A DNA stretch of 8,483 nt from an uncultured Clostridia bacterium (GCA_947303145.1 CAMYXB010000040.1:1-8483), one strand, 5' to 3'. Positions 1-6,395 are shown, numbered from the stretch's first letter. Notes: generated by a model from the sequence alone, not told the origin. Numbers and translations: made by a program.

Positions 1-126
1 AAGATATACAAAAGCCCAAGTGAAACTCCCTGTGCTTTGATAAATAATCAGCGCAATAAAGGCGCCAATTATGCTCGTGGCTATCTTCGACATTATTTGA
101 TAGAAATTAAGCAGTTTTAGTTGCAT
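1..126 (-). CDS. N-terminal fragment of a membrane protein, possibly an MFS transporter (runs off the window)
   Basis: Reading leftward from an ATG at 126-124, 42 codons stay open to the window edge. The peptide starts MQLKLLNFYQIMSK and continues into a hydrophobic stretch (about residues 15-29, rich in I, A, L and G), then STGSFTWAFVYL. A short amphipathic start followed by a first transmembrane helix and a short loop is what the N-terminus of a major facilitator transporter looks like, and the wording recalls that family, but 42 residues cannot prove it. A good AAGGAG (complement of 151-156) lies 24 bases upstream of this ATG. That is too far for normal use, so the start is uncertain; the ATG of MSKIA (93-91) has no Shine-Dalgarno. 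The gene is divergent from the SPFH gene, with 143 bp between the two start codons. Confidence 0.5.
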   Translation of the reverse strand, partial: MQLKLLNFYQIMSKIATSIIGAFIALIIYQSTGSFTWAFVYL

Positions 127-209
127 ATCTAGTATATTTTACTATCAACTCTCCTTTTTTGCAAATAGATATTTTTCAATTATTCTCCCACTCAAAAAAA
201 CACTTTATT

Positions 210-237
210 TTGACTGAAAAATGTAGTAGAATAAAAT
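210..237 (+). promoter_or_regulatory. Probable promoter of the SPFH gene
   Basis: TTGACT at 210-215 (5 of 6 match to the -35 consensus) and TAAAAT at 232-237 (5 of 6 match to the -10) are separated by 16 bp. Transcription would begin near 244. The leader would then carry AAAGGAG at 255-261, eight bases before the ATG at 270. Confidence 0.6.
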
Positions 238-269
238 AGGTAGAATATCATTTCAAAGGAGTAAAAAAT

Positions 270-1328
270 ATGGGACTTTTCAATTTCGTTAAATCTCAAT
301 TGCTGAAAAATATAGACTATCTCGACCCTACTCAAAATACTATCATGTATAAATTCCCCATGAATGGCAGGGAGATTATGTTGGGGTCTAAACTCACTGT
401 GAGAGAGTCTCAAGTGGCCATTTTCATGGTCAAGGGCAAGATAGCCGATGTATTTGGCCCGGGGATACATACACTGGTAGTGAACAATCTTCCCCTCATC
501 TCCTCACTTCTCGCATGGCCAAGAGGGTTCAAACAGCCATTTACTGCAGACGTGTTCTTCATCAACACCAAGCAATTCACCAATCAAAAGTGGGGCACCA
601 CCAATCCTATCACCATGAGAGACAAGGATTTTGGCTCCATTAGGATAAAGAGTTATGGCACTTTTGCTTTCAAAGTAAAGGAGCCTGTCACCTTCCTCAA
701 GGAACTTTTTGGCACCAATAGTGAATTTACCACAGAAAGCATAGCTGGTTATCTCAAGAGTATTCTCGTCTCTGGCATAAGTGACACCATAGCAGAGAGC
801 AAAATCTCCGCCCTGGATCTTGCCAGCAATCAAATAGAATTTACCTCACTTGCTATCAAGCAAATTGCTGGGCAATTCGATGCCTTGGGGCTACTGCTGA
901 CCAATCTTGTTATAGAGAATATCTCTTTCCCAGAGCAAGTGGAAAAGGCCATTGACACGCAGAGTTCCATGGGTGTGCTTCGCAATGATATGGACACATA
1001 TATCAAGTATAAGTCAGCCGAGGCCATAGGCGATGCTGCCAAGAATCCCGGCATAGCAGGACTGGGCACGCAGATAGGTGCAGGCATGGCTCTAGGCGAG
1101 ATAGTGAGAGATGCCATAAAGGGTGGGAAAAACACTAAAGAGGAAGAATCTCCTAAGGGAGAGATCAAGTTTTGCTCTGAGTGTGGAGCGAAGAACACCT
1201 CATCTGCCAAGTTTTGCACAGAGTGTGGCAAAAAATTCGAAGATAGCACCACAAGTGTCTGCTCAAAGTGTGGCGCTAGTGTGAAAAAAGGCGCCAAATT
1301 CTGCCCAGAGTGTGGGAATAAATTGTAA
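270..1328 (+). CDS. SPFH-domain protein with two C-terminal zinc ribbons (YdjI-like)
   Basis: The product is 352 residues. Residues about 25-235 form an SPFH/band-7-type domain of the bacterial YdjI ('virion core protein-like') group. Recognisable parts are the N-terminal MGLFNF start, a segment around residues 40-75 with VRESQVAIFMVKGK and FGPGIHTL, and the later VIENISFPEQVEKAID. A small-residue-rich Gly/Ala stretch (about 251-285) follows, then two zinc ribbons with Cys pairs C302/C305 plus C316/C319 and C331/C334 plus C345/C348. In Bacillus subtilis, YdjI works with a PspA-type protein at the membrane under envelope stress; that role is family knowledge, and no PspA gene is visible here. 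There is no signal peptide. The start has AAAGGAG eight bases upstream. The stop codon overlaps the left arm of an intergenic inverted repeat. Confidence 0.85.
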   Translation: MGLFNFVKSQLLKNIDYLDPTQNTIMYKFPMNGREIMLGSKLTVRESQVAIFMVKGKIADVFGPGIHTLVVNNLPLISSLLAWPRGFKQPFTADVFFINTKQFTNQKWGTTNPITMRDKDFGSIRIKSYGTFAFKVKEPVTFLKELFGTNSEFTTESIAGYLKSILVSGISDTIAESKISALDLASNQIEFTSLAIKQIAGQFDALGLLLTNLVIENISFPEQVEKAIDTQSSMGVLRNDMDTYIKYKSAEAIGDAAKNPGIAGLGTQIGAGMALGEIVRDAIKGGKNTKEEESPKGEIKFCSECGAKNTSSAKFCTECGKKFEDSTTSVCSKCGASVKKGAKFCPECGNKL

Positions 1329-1413
1329 AAATAGGAAGAGATTAGCCACAATACTTCGTGTCTCACAATGACATTATAGCAAGAAGCGATGTAGCAATCT
1401 CGCCCTATTTTTA
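1328..1413. repeat. Imperfect inverted repeat between the SPFH gene and tex (dispersed repeat, copy A)
   Basis: The left arm (1328-1347, AAAATAGGAAGAGATTAGCC) pairs with the right arm (about 1392-1411, GTAGCAATCTCGCCCTATTT), with one gap and a few mismatches. The inner parts continue to pair loosely around TCACAATGACA. The right half resembles the widespread bacterial intergenic repeat type containing CATTGCGAG...AGCAATCTC. Twenty bases at 1390-1409 recur with one mismatch at 6371-6390. A T run (1408-1412) follows the stem, so the RNA could also act as a terminator or processing site after the SPFH gene; that is inference. Confidence 0.7.
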
Positions 1414-1439
1414 TTACAACATTTTTTAAGGAGTTAATT

Positions 1440-3623
1440 ATGGATATAACGAAGACGATTAGCCTAGAATTTAATATACGTCAGGACTATGCACAGAATA
1501 TTATAGACTTATTGGACGAGGGTGGCACTGTGCCTTTTATCGCTAGATATAGGAAGGAGATGCATGGCAGTCTAGACGACCAAGTCATAAGAGCCATAGC
1601 AGACAGACTGGAATATCTGAGGAATTTTGACAAAAGGCGAGAGGAGATAGACCGCCTTATCACCGAGCAGGGCAATATGACAGATGAGATAAAGAGGAAA
1701 CTAGAAAATGCCCTCACCCTCACAGAACTGGAGGATATATACAGGCCATTTAGACCAAAGAGGCAGACACGTGCTACTGTGGCTATAGCCAAGGGACTGC
1801 AACCTCTGGCAGAGATTATCTATGCCCAAAAGTATGTGGGCGAACTGGAGGAAATGGCTAAGGAATATCTAAGTGAAGAAAAAGGCGTAAAAGACACCTC
1901 CGAAGCCCTCGCTGGCGCTAGTGACATTATCGCAGAAAAAGTGAGCGATGATGACCAGATAAGGAAAATTTTGAGAGAATTTTTAGAAAAAAGTGCCATA
2001 ATGACCACCTCTCTCAAAGAGGCAGAAAACAGCGGGACATACTCCATGTATGCCTCGTTTAAGGAGCCAGTCAAGACTCTGCCTAGCCACAGAGTGCTGG
2101 CTATCAATCGTGGTGAAAAGGAAGATTGCCTCAAGGTAGACATTGAAGTAAATAATGACAAATGCCTTGAACTAATATCTAGTGAAGTCCTCGTCAAAGA
2201 CGGCGCTTATACAGAATTTATCCTCTCCTCCATTAGTGATGGATATGAGAGACTGCTCCTGCCATCACTTATTAGAGAACTAAGAGCATCTCTTACAGAT
2301 ATGGCCAGTGAACAGGCTATAAAGATGTTCGAAGTCAACCTCAAGCCATTACTTATGCAACCACCTCTCAAGGACAAGGTTATATTAGGACTTGATCCTG
2401 CATACAGGACGGGGTGCAAAGTAGCAGTCATTGACAAAAACGGGAATGTCATAGACAAAACTGTTATTTACCCCACTCCTCCTCACAATCAAATAGAAAA
2501 GAGCGAGGAGATTATCTCCTCACTTGTGATGAAGCACAAAGTGGACGCCATCTCCATAGGCAATGGCACAGCCAGCAGAGAGAGTGAGAAGTTCGTCAGT
2601 GACCTTATTAAGAAATTGCCCAGAAAAGTGGAATATATGGTGGTGAATGAGGCGGGTGCCAGCGTGTATAGCGCCAGCAAACTGGGTGCGGAGGAGTTCC
2701 CTGACTATGACCTCACTCTCAGGAGCGCTGTGTCCATAGCACGCAGACTGCAAGATCCGCTGGCAGAACTTATCAAAATTGATGTCAAGTCTATCGGTGT
2801 GGGGCAATATCAGCACGATATGCCTCAAAAGAGACTGACTACAGTGCTCGATGGCGTGGTGGAAGACTGCGTCAACGCTGTGGGTGTGGACGTCAACACC
2901 GCCAGTTATAAACTCCTTGAGCACGTATCAGGCCTTAATGCCTCTATCGCCAAAAATATCGTAGACTATAGAGCAAAGAATGGCAATTTCACCGAGAGGG
3001 GCGAACTCTTGTCTGTCAGCAAACTAGGAGCCAAGGCGTATGAACAATGTGCAGGTTTTTTGCGCATTGTGGGTGAGAAAAATATCCTAGACAACACTGG
3101 TGTCCACCCAGAGAGTTATAAAGCTGTGGAAAAATTGCTAAAACTATTTGGTCTATCCACAGAAGACATCAAGGATAGCGAGAGTATGTCCTCTCTCCCT
3201 TCCATGATTAGACTCAAAGGCGAGGAAAAGGTGGCGGAAGAGATAGGTGTGGGCGTGCCAACACTAGAAGATATTGTAAAGGAACTGTTAAAGCCCGGTC
3301 GTGACGTGCGTGATGACCTGCCCCGCCCCATACTCCGTAGTGACGTCATGTCCATAGAGGATCTCAAAGTGGGTATGGTGATGCGTGGCACAGTGAGGAA
3401 TGTCATAGATTTTGGTGCATTCGTGGATATTGGCGTGCATCAAGACGGCCTAGTGCATATATCCGAGATTTGCGACAGATACATCAAACACCCCAGTGAA
3501 GAACTCTCCGTAGGGCAAGTGGTGAGGGTTAAAATCATATCTATTGACCTAGATAAAAATCGCATCGGCCTCTCCATCAAGCGTGCCACCAGTGACGATG
3601 ACGAAATAGAAGAAATAGGCTAA
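1440..3623 (+). CDS. tex: Tex family RNA-binding transcription accessory protein (S1 domain)
   Basis: This is a 727-residue protein, the usual length for Gram-positive Tex. Domains in order are: a helical N-terminal region (about 1-310) with VPFIARYRKE at 31-40 and ELEDIYRPFRPKR at 96-108; a YqgF/RNase H-like fold from about 313 (VILGLDPAYRTGCKVAVID); the conserved GVGQYQHDM at 453-461; helix-hairpin-helix DNA/RNA-binding repeats about 483-545 (VDVNTAS, then FTERGELLSVSKLG); and an S1 OB-fold at 642-716 (VRNVIDFGAFVDIG, DGLVHIS). Tex binds nucleic acids and RNA polymerase in the cytoplasm and affects transcription and stress tolerance in several bacteria. AAGGAG at 1428-1433, six bases before the ATG, fixes the start. 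No clear promoter is seen in the 111-bp gap, so read-through from the SPFH gene is possible. Confidence 0.96.
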   Translation: MDITKTISLEFNIRQDYAQNIIDLLDEGGTVPFIARYRKEMHGSLDDQVIRAIADRLEYLRNFDKRREEIDRLITEQGNMTDEIKRKLENALTLTELEDIYRPFRPKRQTRATVAIAKGLQPLAEIIYAQKYVGELEEMAKEYLSEEKGVKDTSEALAGASDIIAEKVSDDDQIRKILREFLEKSAIMTTSLKEAENSGTYSMYASFKEPVKTLPSHRVLAINRGEKEDCLKVDIEVNNDKCLELISSEVLVKDGAYTEFILSSISDGYERLLLPSLIRELRASLTDMASEQAIKMFEVNLKPLLMQPPLKDKVILGLDPAYRTGCKVAVIDKNGNVIDKTVIYPTPPHNQIEKSEEIISSLVMKHKVDAISIGNGTASRESEKFVSDLIKKLPRKVEYMVVNEAGASVYSASKLGAEEFPDYDLTLRSAVSIARRLQDPLAELIKIDVKSIGVGQYQHDMPQKRLTTVLDGVVEDCVNAVGVDVNTASYKLLEHVSGLNASIAKNIVDYRAKNGNFTERGELLSVSKLGAKAYEQCAGFLRIVGEKNILDNTGVHPESYKAVEKLLKLFGLSTEDIKDSESMSSLPSMIRLKGEEKVAEEIGVGVPTLEDIVKELLKPGRDVRDDLPRPILRSDVMSIEDLKVGMVMRGTVRNVIDFGAFVDIGVHQDGLVHISEICDRYIKHPSEELSVGQVVRVKIISIDLDKNRIGLSIKRATSDDDEIEEIG

Positions 3624-3640
3624 ATCTAAATAGTATCAGC

Positions 3641-3667
3641 CACAAAAAGCCTTTTGTGATATAATTT
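3641..3667 (+). promoter_or_regulatory. Short hairpin and extended -10-like sequence before the BRO-N gene
   Basis: CACAAAA (3641-3647) and TTTTGTG (3652-3658) form a 7-bp stem with a 4-base loop. It is followed by TGATATAATTT (3657-3667), which contains a consensus extended -10 (TGnTATAAT). No good -35 is present. The predicted start site would fall near 3672, inside the AGGAG at 3671-3675. It may therefore be only a weak promoter or a chance match, and the gene may instead be read through from tex 60 bp upstream. Confidence 0.35.
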
Positions 3668-3683
3668 ACTAGGAGAAAAATCT

Positions 3684-4370
3684 ATGTCAAATATCAAAGT
3701 CTTTGAGAATAAGAAAATAAGAACGCAGTGGAGCAAAGAGGAAGAAGATTGGTATTTTTCCGTTGTAGACATTGTCGAAGTTTTAACAGATAGCAAGGAC
3801 TATCAAACAGCGAGAAAATATTGGAATAAATTAAAGCAGAGATTGAAGGAAGAAGGGAGTGAACTGGTGACAAATTGTCACCAGTTGAAATTGGTCGCAG
3901 AAGATGGCAAGTTGAGAGCAACAGACGTCCTTAATACGAAGGGCATACTTCGCCTAGTGCAGTCTATCCCCAGCAAAAAGGCAGAGCCCTTCAAAGTGTG
4001 GCTGGCGCAGGTGGGAGCCGAGAGATTGGACGAAATAGTCGACCCGCAGAAAGCCATCGACAGAGCAGTCGAGACATACAGACAAAAGGGCTATCCAGAG
4101 GAGTGGATAACTCAAAGAATGATGACCATCAAGATGCGCAAAGAACTCACTGACGAGTGGCAGAATCGTGGCATAACACAAGACAAGGAATATGCCATAC
4201 TCACCAATGAGATGACAATGGCATGGTCAGGACTGAGCATAAGAGAATATAAAGAACTGAAAGGCATCAAAAAAGAAAACCTCAGAGATAATATATCAAA
4301 TGATATAATTTGCTCGTTTCGCAAGTTGCAAAATAAATTTTGCAATTTTCTCAACTTCGCTAAATTATGA
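3684..4370 (+). CDS. BRO-N domain protein, phage antirepressor-like, N-terminal part of a split gene
   Basis: The N-terminal domain (about 1-110) is the BRO-N type found in phage antirepressors and in chromosomal relatives: IKVFENKKIRTQW, WYFSVVDIVEVLTDS at 23-37, VTNCHQLKL at 62-70, LRATDVLNTKGILRLVQSIP at 77-96 and AEPFKVWLAQVGAERLDEI at 100-118. BRO-N domains bind DNA. A helical region characteristic of the bacterial members follows (KGYPEEWITQRM, then WSGLSIREYKELKGIKKENLRDN to residue 203). The family sequence then breaks off: residues 204-228 are encoded by an inserted palindromic segment, and the family C-terminus resumes in another frame at 4367. The first ORF ends in TGA overlapping that ATG (ATGA). 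AGGAG at 3671-3675 supports the start. Whether this truncated product is functional is unknown. Confidence 0.85.
   Translation: MSNIKVFENKKIRTQWSKEEEDWYFSVVDIVEVLTDSKDYQTARKYWNKLKQRLKEEGSELVTNCHQLKLVAEDGKLRATDVLNTKGILRLVQSIPSKKAEPFKVWLAQVGAERLDEIVDPQKAIDRAVETYRQKGYPEEWITQRMMTIKMRKELTDEWQNRGITQDKEYAILTNEMTMAWSGLSIREYKELKGIKKENLRDNISNDIICSFRKLQNKFCNFLNFAKL
3862..3886. repeat. 25-nt palindrome inside the BRO-N coding region
   Basis: AACTGGTGACAA and TTGTCACCAGTT form perfect 12-bp arms around a single central base. It lies in the codons for ELVTNCHQL, a motif I recall as conserved in this family, so it may arise from codon choice alone. A symmetric DNA site used by the protein itself is possible but unproven. 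Confidence 0.6.
4293..4366. mobile_element. 74-bp palindromic insert splitting the BRO-N gene
   Basis: Removing 4293-4366 joins ...KENLRDN directly to MTNIELVLNMLAEV, restoring a continuous 280-residue family protein, so this segment is extra. It contains a 20-bp palindrome at 4326-4345 (arms TTGCAAAAT/ATTTTGCAA), an outer pairing AAGTTG 4323-4328 with CAACTT 4352-4357, and near-terminal inverted repeats ATAATTTGC (4305-4313) and GCTAAATTAT (4359-4368). AT is found on both sides (4291-4292 and 4367-4368), which could be a 2-bp target duplication. It encodes no protein of its own. It resembles a tiny non-autonomous MITE-like or palindromic element. No second copy is seen in this window. Confidence 0.6.
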
Positions 4371-4600
4371 CTAATATCGAACTCGTCCTCAACATGCTCG
4401 CAGAAGTCACAACCACAGCCCTATCCAGACAAGAAAAACCCAAGACATTCGATGAAAGCAAGAAGATAGCCTCTCGTGGTGGCAAGGTAGCCAAGACTGC
4501 CAGACAAGAGTATGAGAAGCAACTCGGTCAAAACATAATCACCCCACTCAACGCAGACAACAAGCCTCTCCTCGAAGTCAAAAACAACGAAGATAAATAA
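4367..4600 (+). CDS. C-terminal part of the split BRO-N family protein
   Basis: This is a 77-residue ORF starting MTNIELVLNMLAEVTTTALS and continuing through FDESKKIASRGGKVAKTARQ to a charged end. It looks like the normal C-terminal domain of the bacterial BRO-N/DNA-damage-inducible-D-like proteins, which in intact relatives follows LRDN directly. It lies in a different frame from the upstream part (shifted by 74 bp, which is 3x24+2). It has no Shine-Dalgarno, but its ATG overlaps the upstream TGA as ATGA, the arrangement used for translational coupling. The frame is open to a normal TAA and shows no further damage, which suggests either a recent insertion or continued use as a separate polypeptide. 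Expression is not shown by the sequence. Confidence 0.65.
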   Translation: MTNIELVLNMLAEVTTTALSRQEKPKTFDESKKIASRGGKVAKTARQEYEKQLGQNIITPLNADNKPLLEVKNNEDK

Positions 4601-4664
4601 AAATATTAGACGAAAAATATATTAGAAAAAGACAATAGAAAATTGTATTACAAAAATATATTAC

Positions 4665-4697
4665 AAAAAAAGAGCAAAATTAATTGCTCTATTTTTT
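4665..4697. terminator. Bidirectional intrinsic terminator between convergent genes
   Basis: AGAGCAA (4671-4677) pairs with TTGCTCT (4684-4690) around a 6-base loop. T6 (4692-4697) follows on the + strand and a T run (complement of A6 4665-4670) follows on the - strand. It can end both the rightward BRO-N transcript and the leftward secreted-protein transcript. Confidence 0.85.
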
Positions 4698-4714
4698 GTG
4701 TAAATTAAATCTCA

Positions 4715-5794
4715 TTAAAGATCTAATACAGTAAACGTAAATGAATGTGTGGGATTAGATGGATCAATTCTTAATCTAACAGAATATACATATAAATTTT
4801 GATAAGTATCTAGGGGAGTAAAAAATCCAATATATGACACACTAATGCCATCTATATCAGCTGGCCTATCATCTCTCTCCGCTAACAATATCGAAATTAC
4901 TTCCGCTGTGGTGGTGAAAGAGGCAGAGCCCCCACTTCCTATCGTTCCTCCAGATATTTCATCTGTCAAATCTTCTATCTTCTTGGTTTCATCGGCAGGG
5001 CGATGAAGTTCTGCATAAATAGCATATGCTTCTTCAGAACTATCTTCCCATATTTCAAAAGCAGCACAGTTGGAACCACTATCAATACTCGTGAAGTTAA
5101 TTGTCACTGTATAGTTTTGCACTGGTGGTGTCACGCTATCACTACACCTCACGCTCCAGTTGAATGAGGGGTTGAAAGTGACAGGCAGTGTGAGGTCGTA
5201 TACCTCTAGTAGAATGTAGTAGTATTTGACACTATTGCCAGATGTGGCTCCAGATGTCCCACCTGCGACTATGAAGTCATTGGTAAATGTAGATGTGCCA
5301 GTGACACTGTCTTTGAAGGTGTCTAAATCTGCCTCTGTGTATAAAGTTGTGCTAGAGGCATATTTTATTGTTTTCAAATTGGTAGGTGTTGGTGTGATAT
5401 TCAGACTTACTTCCATACCAAACGCACCAGAAGAGGCAGTGTTGACGAACTTGTATGTAAACAATACATAAGGGTGCTCTGATGTAAGAACTGCTTTGTT
5501 TTCAGCTTCTGTGTTGGATATTTTCAGAGTTTTCTCTACAGATGTCTCTGTAGCAGAGAATGACACAGTGTTGCCTCCCTGACTATTCACCATGGCAGTT
5601 CTACTGCCACCATCCACGTGATACCAGCCCTGTGCCTCGAAGTTTACATTCTGTCCACTGAATGTGACAGATAGCGAAGACGTGGCTGTTTGTTGCTGTG
5701 CTGAGTGGACGAATATCGCCCCACTGACCATCAGCATAACCAGCGACAACATGAATGCCATGCTACTGAATAGTTTTCTCTTTCTTAGTTTCAT
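4715..5794 (-). CDS. Secreted protein of unknown function
   Basis: The product is 359 residues from the ATG at 5794. That start is chosen because AGAGAGG (complement of 5804-5810) lies nine bases upstream and because it begins a clear signal peptide: MKLRKRK, a hydrophobic core (about 10-29), then a probable cut after VHSA at about residue 32. An upstream in-frame TTG would add 18 residues and spoil this. The mature part is rich in Ser, Thr, Val and Phe and is probably beta-sheet, with an N-terminal region about 38-212 and a C-terminal region about 227-359 joined by SVTPPVQ. There are only two cysteines (C217, C243), which could form a disulfide. No sortase motif, C-terminal anchor or enzyme motif is seen. 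It is somewhat reminiscent of TasA/camelysin-like secreted proteins, but I do not recognise a family. The divergent XRE gene probably controls it. Confidence 0.8.
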   Translation of the reverse strand: MKLRKRKLFSSMAFMLSLVMLMVSGAIFVHSAQQQTATSSLSVTFSGQNVNFEAQGWYHVDGGSRTAMVNSQGGNTVSFSATETSVEKTLKISNTEAENKAVLTSEHPYVLFTYKFVNTASSGAFGMEVSLNITPTPTNLKTIKYASSTTLYTEADLDTFKDSVTGTSTFTNDFIVAGGTSGATSGNSVKYYYILLEVYDLTLPVTFNPSFNWSVRCSDSVTPPVQNYTVTINFTSIDSGSNCAAFEIWEDSSEEAYAIYAELHRPADETKKIEDLTDEISGGTIGSGGSASFTTTAEVISILLAERDDRPADIDGISVSYIGFFTPLDTYQNLYVYSVRLRIDPSNPTHSFTFTVLDL

Positions 5795-5822
5795 ATTCGA
5801 CAACCTCTCTTTTATTATTGTG

Positions 5823-5831
5823 ATTATAACA
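5823..5831 (-). promoter_or_regulatory. Possible second, extended -10 promoter of the secreted-protein gene
   Basis: On the minus strand TGTTATAAT reads as an extended -10 (TGnTATAAT), with TATAAT at 5828-5823. The nearest TTGAGA is 14 bp upstream, too close, so the extended -10 would have to compensate. It lies closer to the gene than the operator-bearing promoter and could give unregulated basal transcription. Confidence 0.35.
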
Positions 5832-5889
5832 CCTTGTTTTATTCTCAATAATAATTCAAAATTTTACTCTTTCCTTATTATTTTTTTTC

Positions 5890-5919
5890 ATTATATCTCT
5901 TACATTTGTAAGAAGTCAA
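5890..5919 (-). promoter_or_regulatory. Main promoter of the secreted-protein gene
   Basis: On the minus strand TTGACT (5919-5914) and TATAAT (5895-5890) are separated by 18 bp, giving 5/6 and 6/6 matches to the sigma-A consensus. The spacer contains a complete 14-bp palindromic operator-like site. The leader would be about 90 nt long. Confidence 0.75.
5899..5912. promoter_or_regulatory. Palindromic operator 1, probable XRE binding site
   Basis: CTTACATTTGTAAG is CTTACA and TGTAAG, perfect 6-bp arms around TT. It lies between the -35 and -10 of the secreted-protein promoter, where a bound repressor would block RNA polymerase. A second copy lies 29 bp to the right. Confidence 0.7.
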
Positions 5920-5927
5920 GCAATTTT

Positions 5928-5941
5928 CTTACATTTGTGAG
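5928..5941. promoter_or_regulatory. Palindromic operator 2, probable XRE binding site
   Basis: CTTACATTTGTGAG differs from operator 1 by one base. The similarity extends on the right (AGAAGT/AGAAGT). It lies 12 bp before the XRE start codon, upstream of the -35 of the divergent promoter. A weak rightward promoter (TTGTAA 5906-5911, TACATT 5930-5935, 18-bp spacer) would be overlapped by both sites, which would allow autoregulation. Confidence 0.65.
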
Positions 5942-5953
5942 AAGTTTTCTTTT

Positions 5954-6163
5954 ATGAATTATGAGAATAAATTTAAGGATATTTTGAGGGACCTGAGGTG
6001 CGAGAGGGGACTGGGACAAGTGCAACTGGCCAAAGCCCTGCAAGTGAGCAAGGGTATAATCAGTCTGTGGGAGAATGGACTGAGGGAGCCGAATATGTAT
6101 TCTCTCATACAACTCGCCATATTTTTCAACATCTCCATAGACGAACTAGTAGGACTAAGATAA
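5954..6163 (+). CDS. Small XRE-family helix-turn-helix regulator
   Basis: This 69-residue protein is essentially one HTH_3/Cro-CI domain spanning about residues 8-65. Helices 2 and 3 of the domain are GQVQLAKALQ and SKGIISLWENGLREP (recognition helix about 32-41, with the typical SxWENG), followed by NMYSLIQLAIFFNISIDELVG, which closes the fold. No sensor or protease domain is attached, as in small phage or plasmid Cro-like repressors. Shine-Dalgarno support is poor: only GAGAAG at 5939-5944, inside operator 2. Translation may therefore be weak, or the transcript almost leaderless. It is divergent from the secreted-protein gene, with two matching palindromes between them, so it most likely represses that gene and itself. 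The ligand or signal is unknown. Confidence 0.9.
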   Translation: MNYENKFKDILRDLRCERGLGQVQLAKALQVSKGIISLWENGLREPNMYSLIQLAIFFNISIDELVGLR

Positions 6164-6167
6164 AAAT

Positions 6168-6221
6168 ATATATTTGTTGTCCCATAGTATAAAAGTAGAT
6201 ATATTTTTGTTGTCCTATTAT
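6168..6221. repeat. Pair of imperfect direct repeats after the XRE gene
   Basis: TTTGTTGTCC at 6173-6182 recurs at 6206-6215, flanked on both sides by ATATAT and by CATAGTAT or TATTAT. The copies begin 33 bp apart. An AT-only stem (AAAAATATAT 6162-6171 with ATATATTTTT 6199-6208) overlaps them and might act as a weak terminator for the XRE gene. Function is unknown. Confidence 0.4.
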
Positions 6222-6264
6222 TTTTTAATAATATAAGAGAATATATATTTCCATTATCTTCCTA

Positions 6265-6395
6265 ATATAGTAGGGAGAGAATATTAAGTAGTGTCTTACT
6301 ATGCTCCTTTTTTTGTGTTCACTCTTCTCGGTAGCAGGTAGACATTAAATATCTGTTGCCATGAGCGAAGTGTAGCAATCTCGTCCTATTATATC
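6265..6395. repeat. Degenerate dispersed repeat in the gap before the tail-fibre-like gene (copy B)
   Basis: The stretch 6164-6513 has no gene. Its right-hand part has TGTAGCAATCTCGTCCTATT at 6371-6390, a 19/20 match to the right arm of the repeat before tex. It is preceded by GAGCGAAG, the usual core of such repeats. The left part (TAGTAGGGAGAGAATATT, about 6269-6286) pairs loosely with it, so this seems to be a decayed inverted repeat. I see no convincing promoter for the downstream gene in this gap; TTGTCC 6210-6215 with TATAAG 6232-6237 is only weak. Confidence 0.5.

Noticed and set aside
830..1366. 178-codon open frame on the minus strand opposite the SPFH gene
   Set aside because: It is the antisense shadow of the SPFH coding region, with low-complexity composition, no ribosome binding site and no recognisable domain. 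The forward frame has clear domain and zinc-ribbon motifs.
2520..2924. 134-codon open frame opposite tex
   Set aside because: It is antisense to the conserved YqgF-like and HhH part of Tex and has no start signals.
5954..6163. XRE gene as antitoxin of a toxin-antitoxin pair
   Set aside because: No small toxin gene adjoins it in the same direction. The partner is divergent and carries a signal peptide, so a regulator/target pair fits better.
5954..6192. Overlapping 64-codon frame at 5998-6192
   Set aside because: It is a frame-shifted shadow of the XRE gene with low-quality sequence and no start signals.
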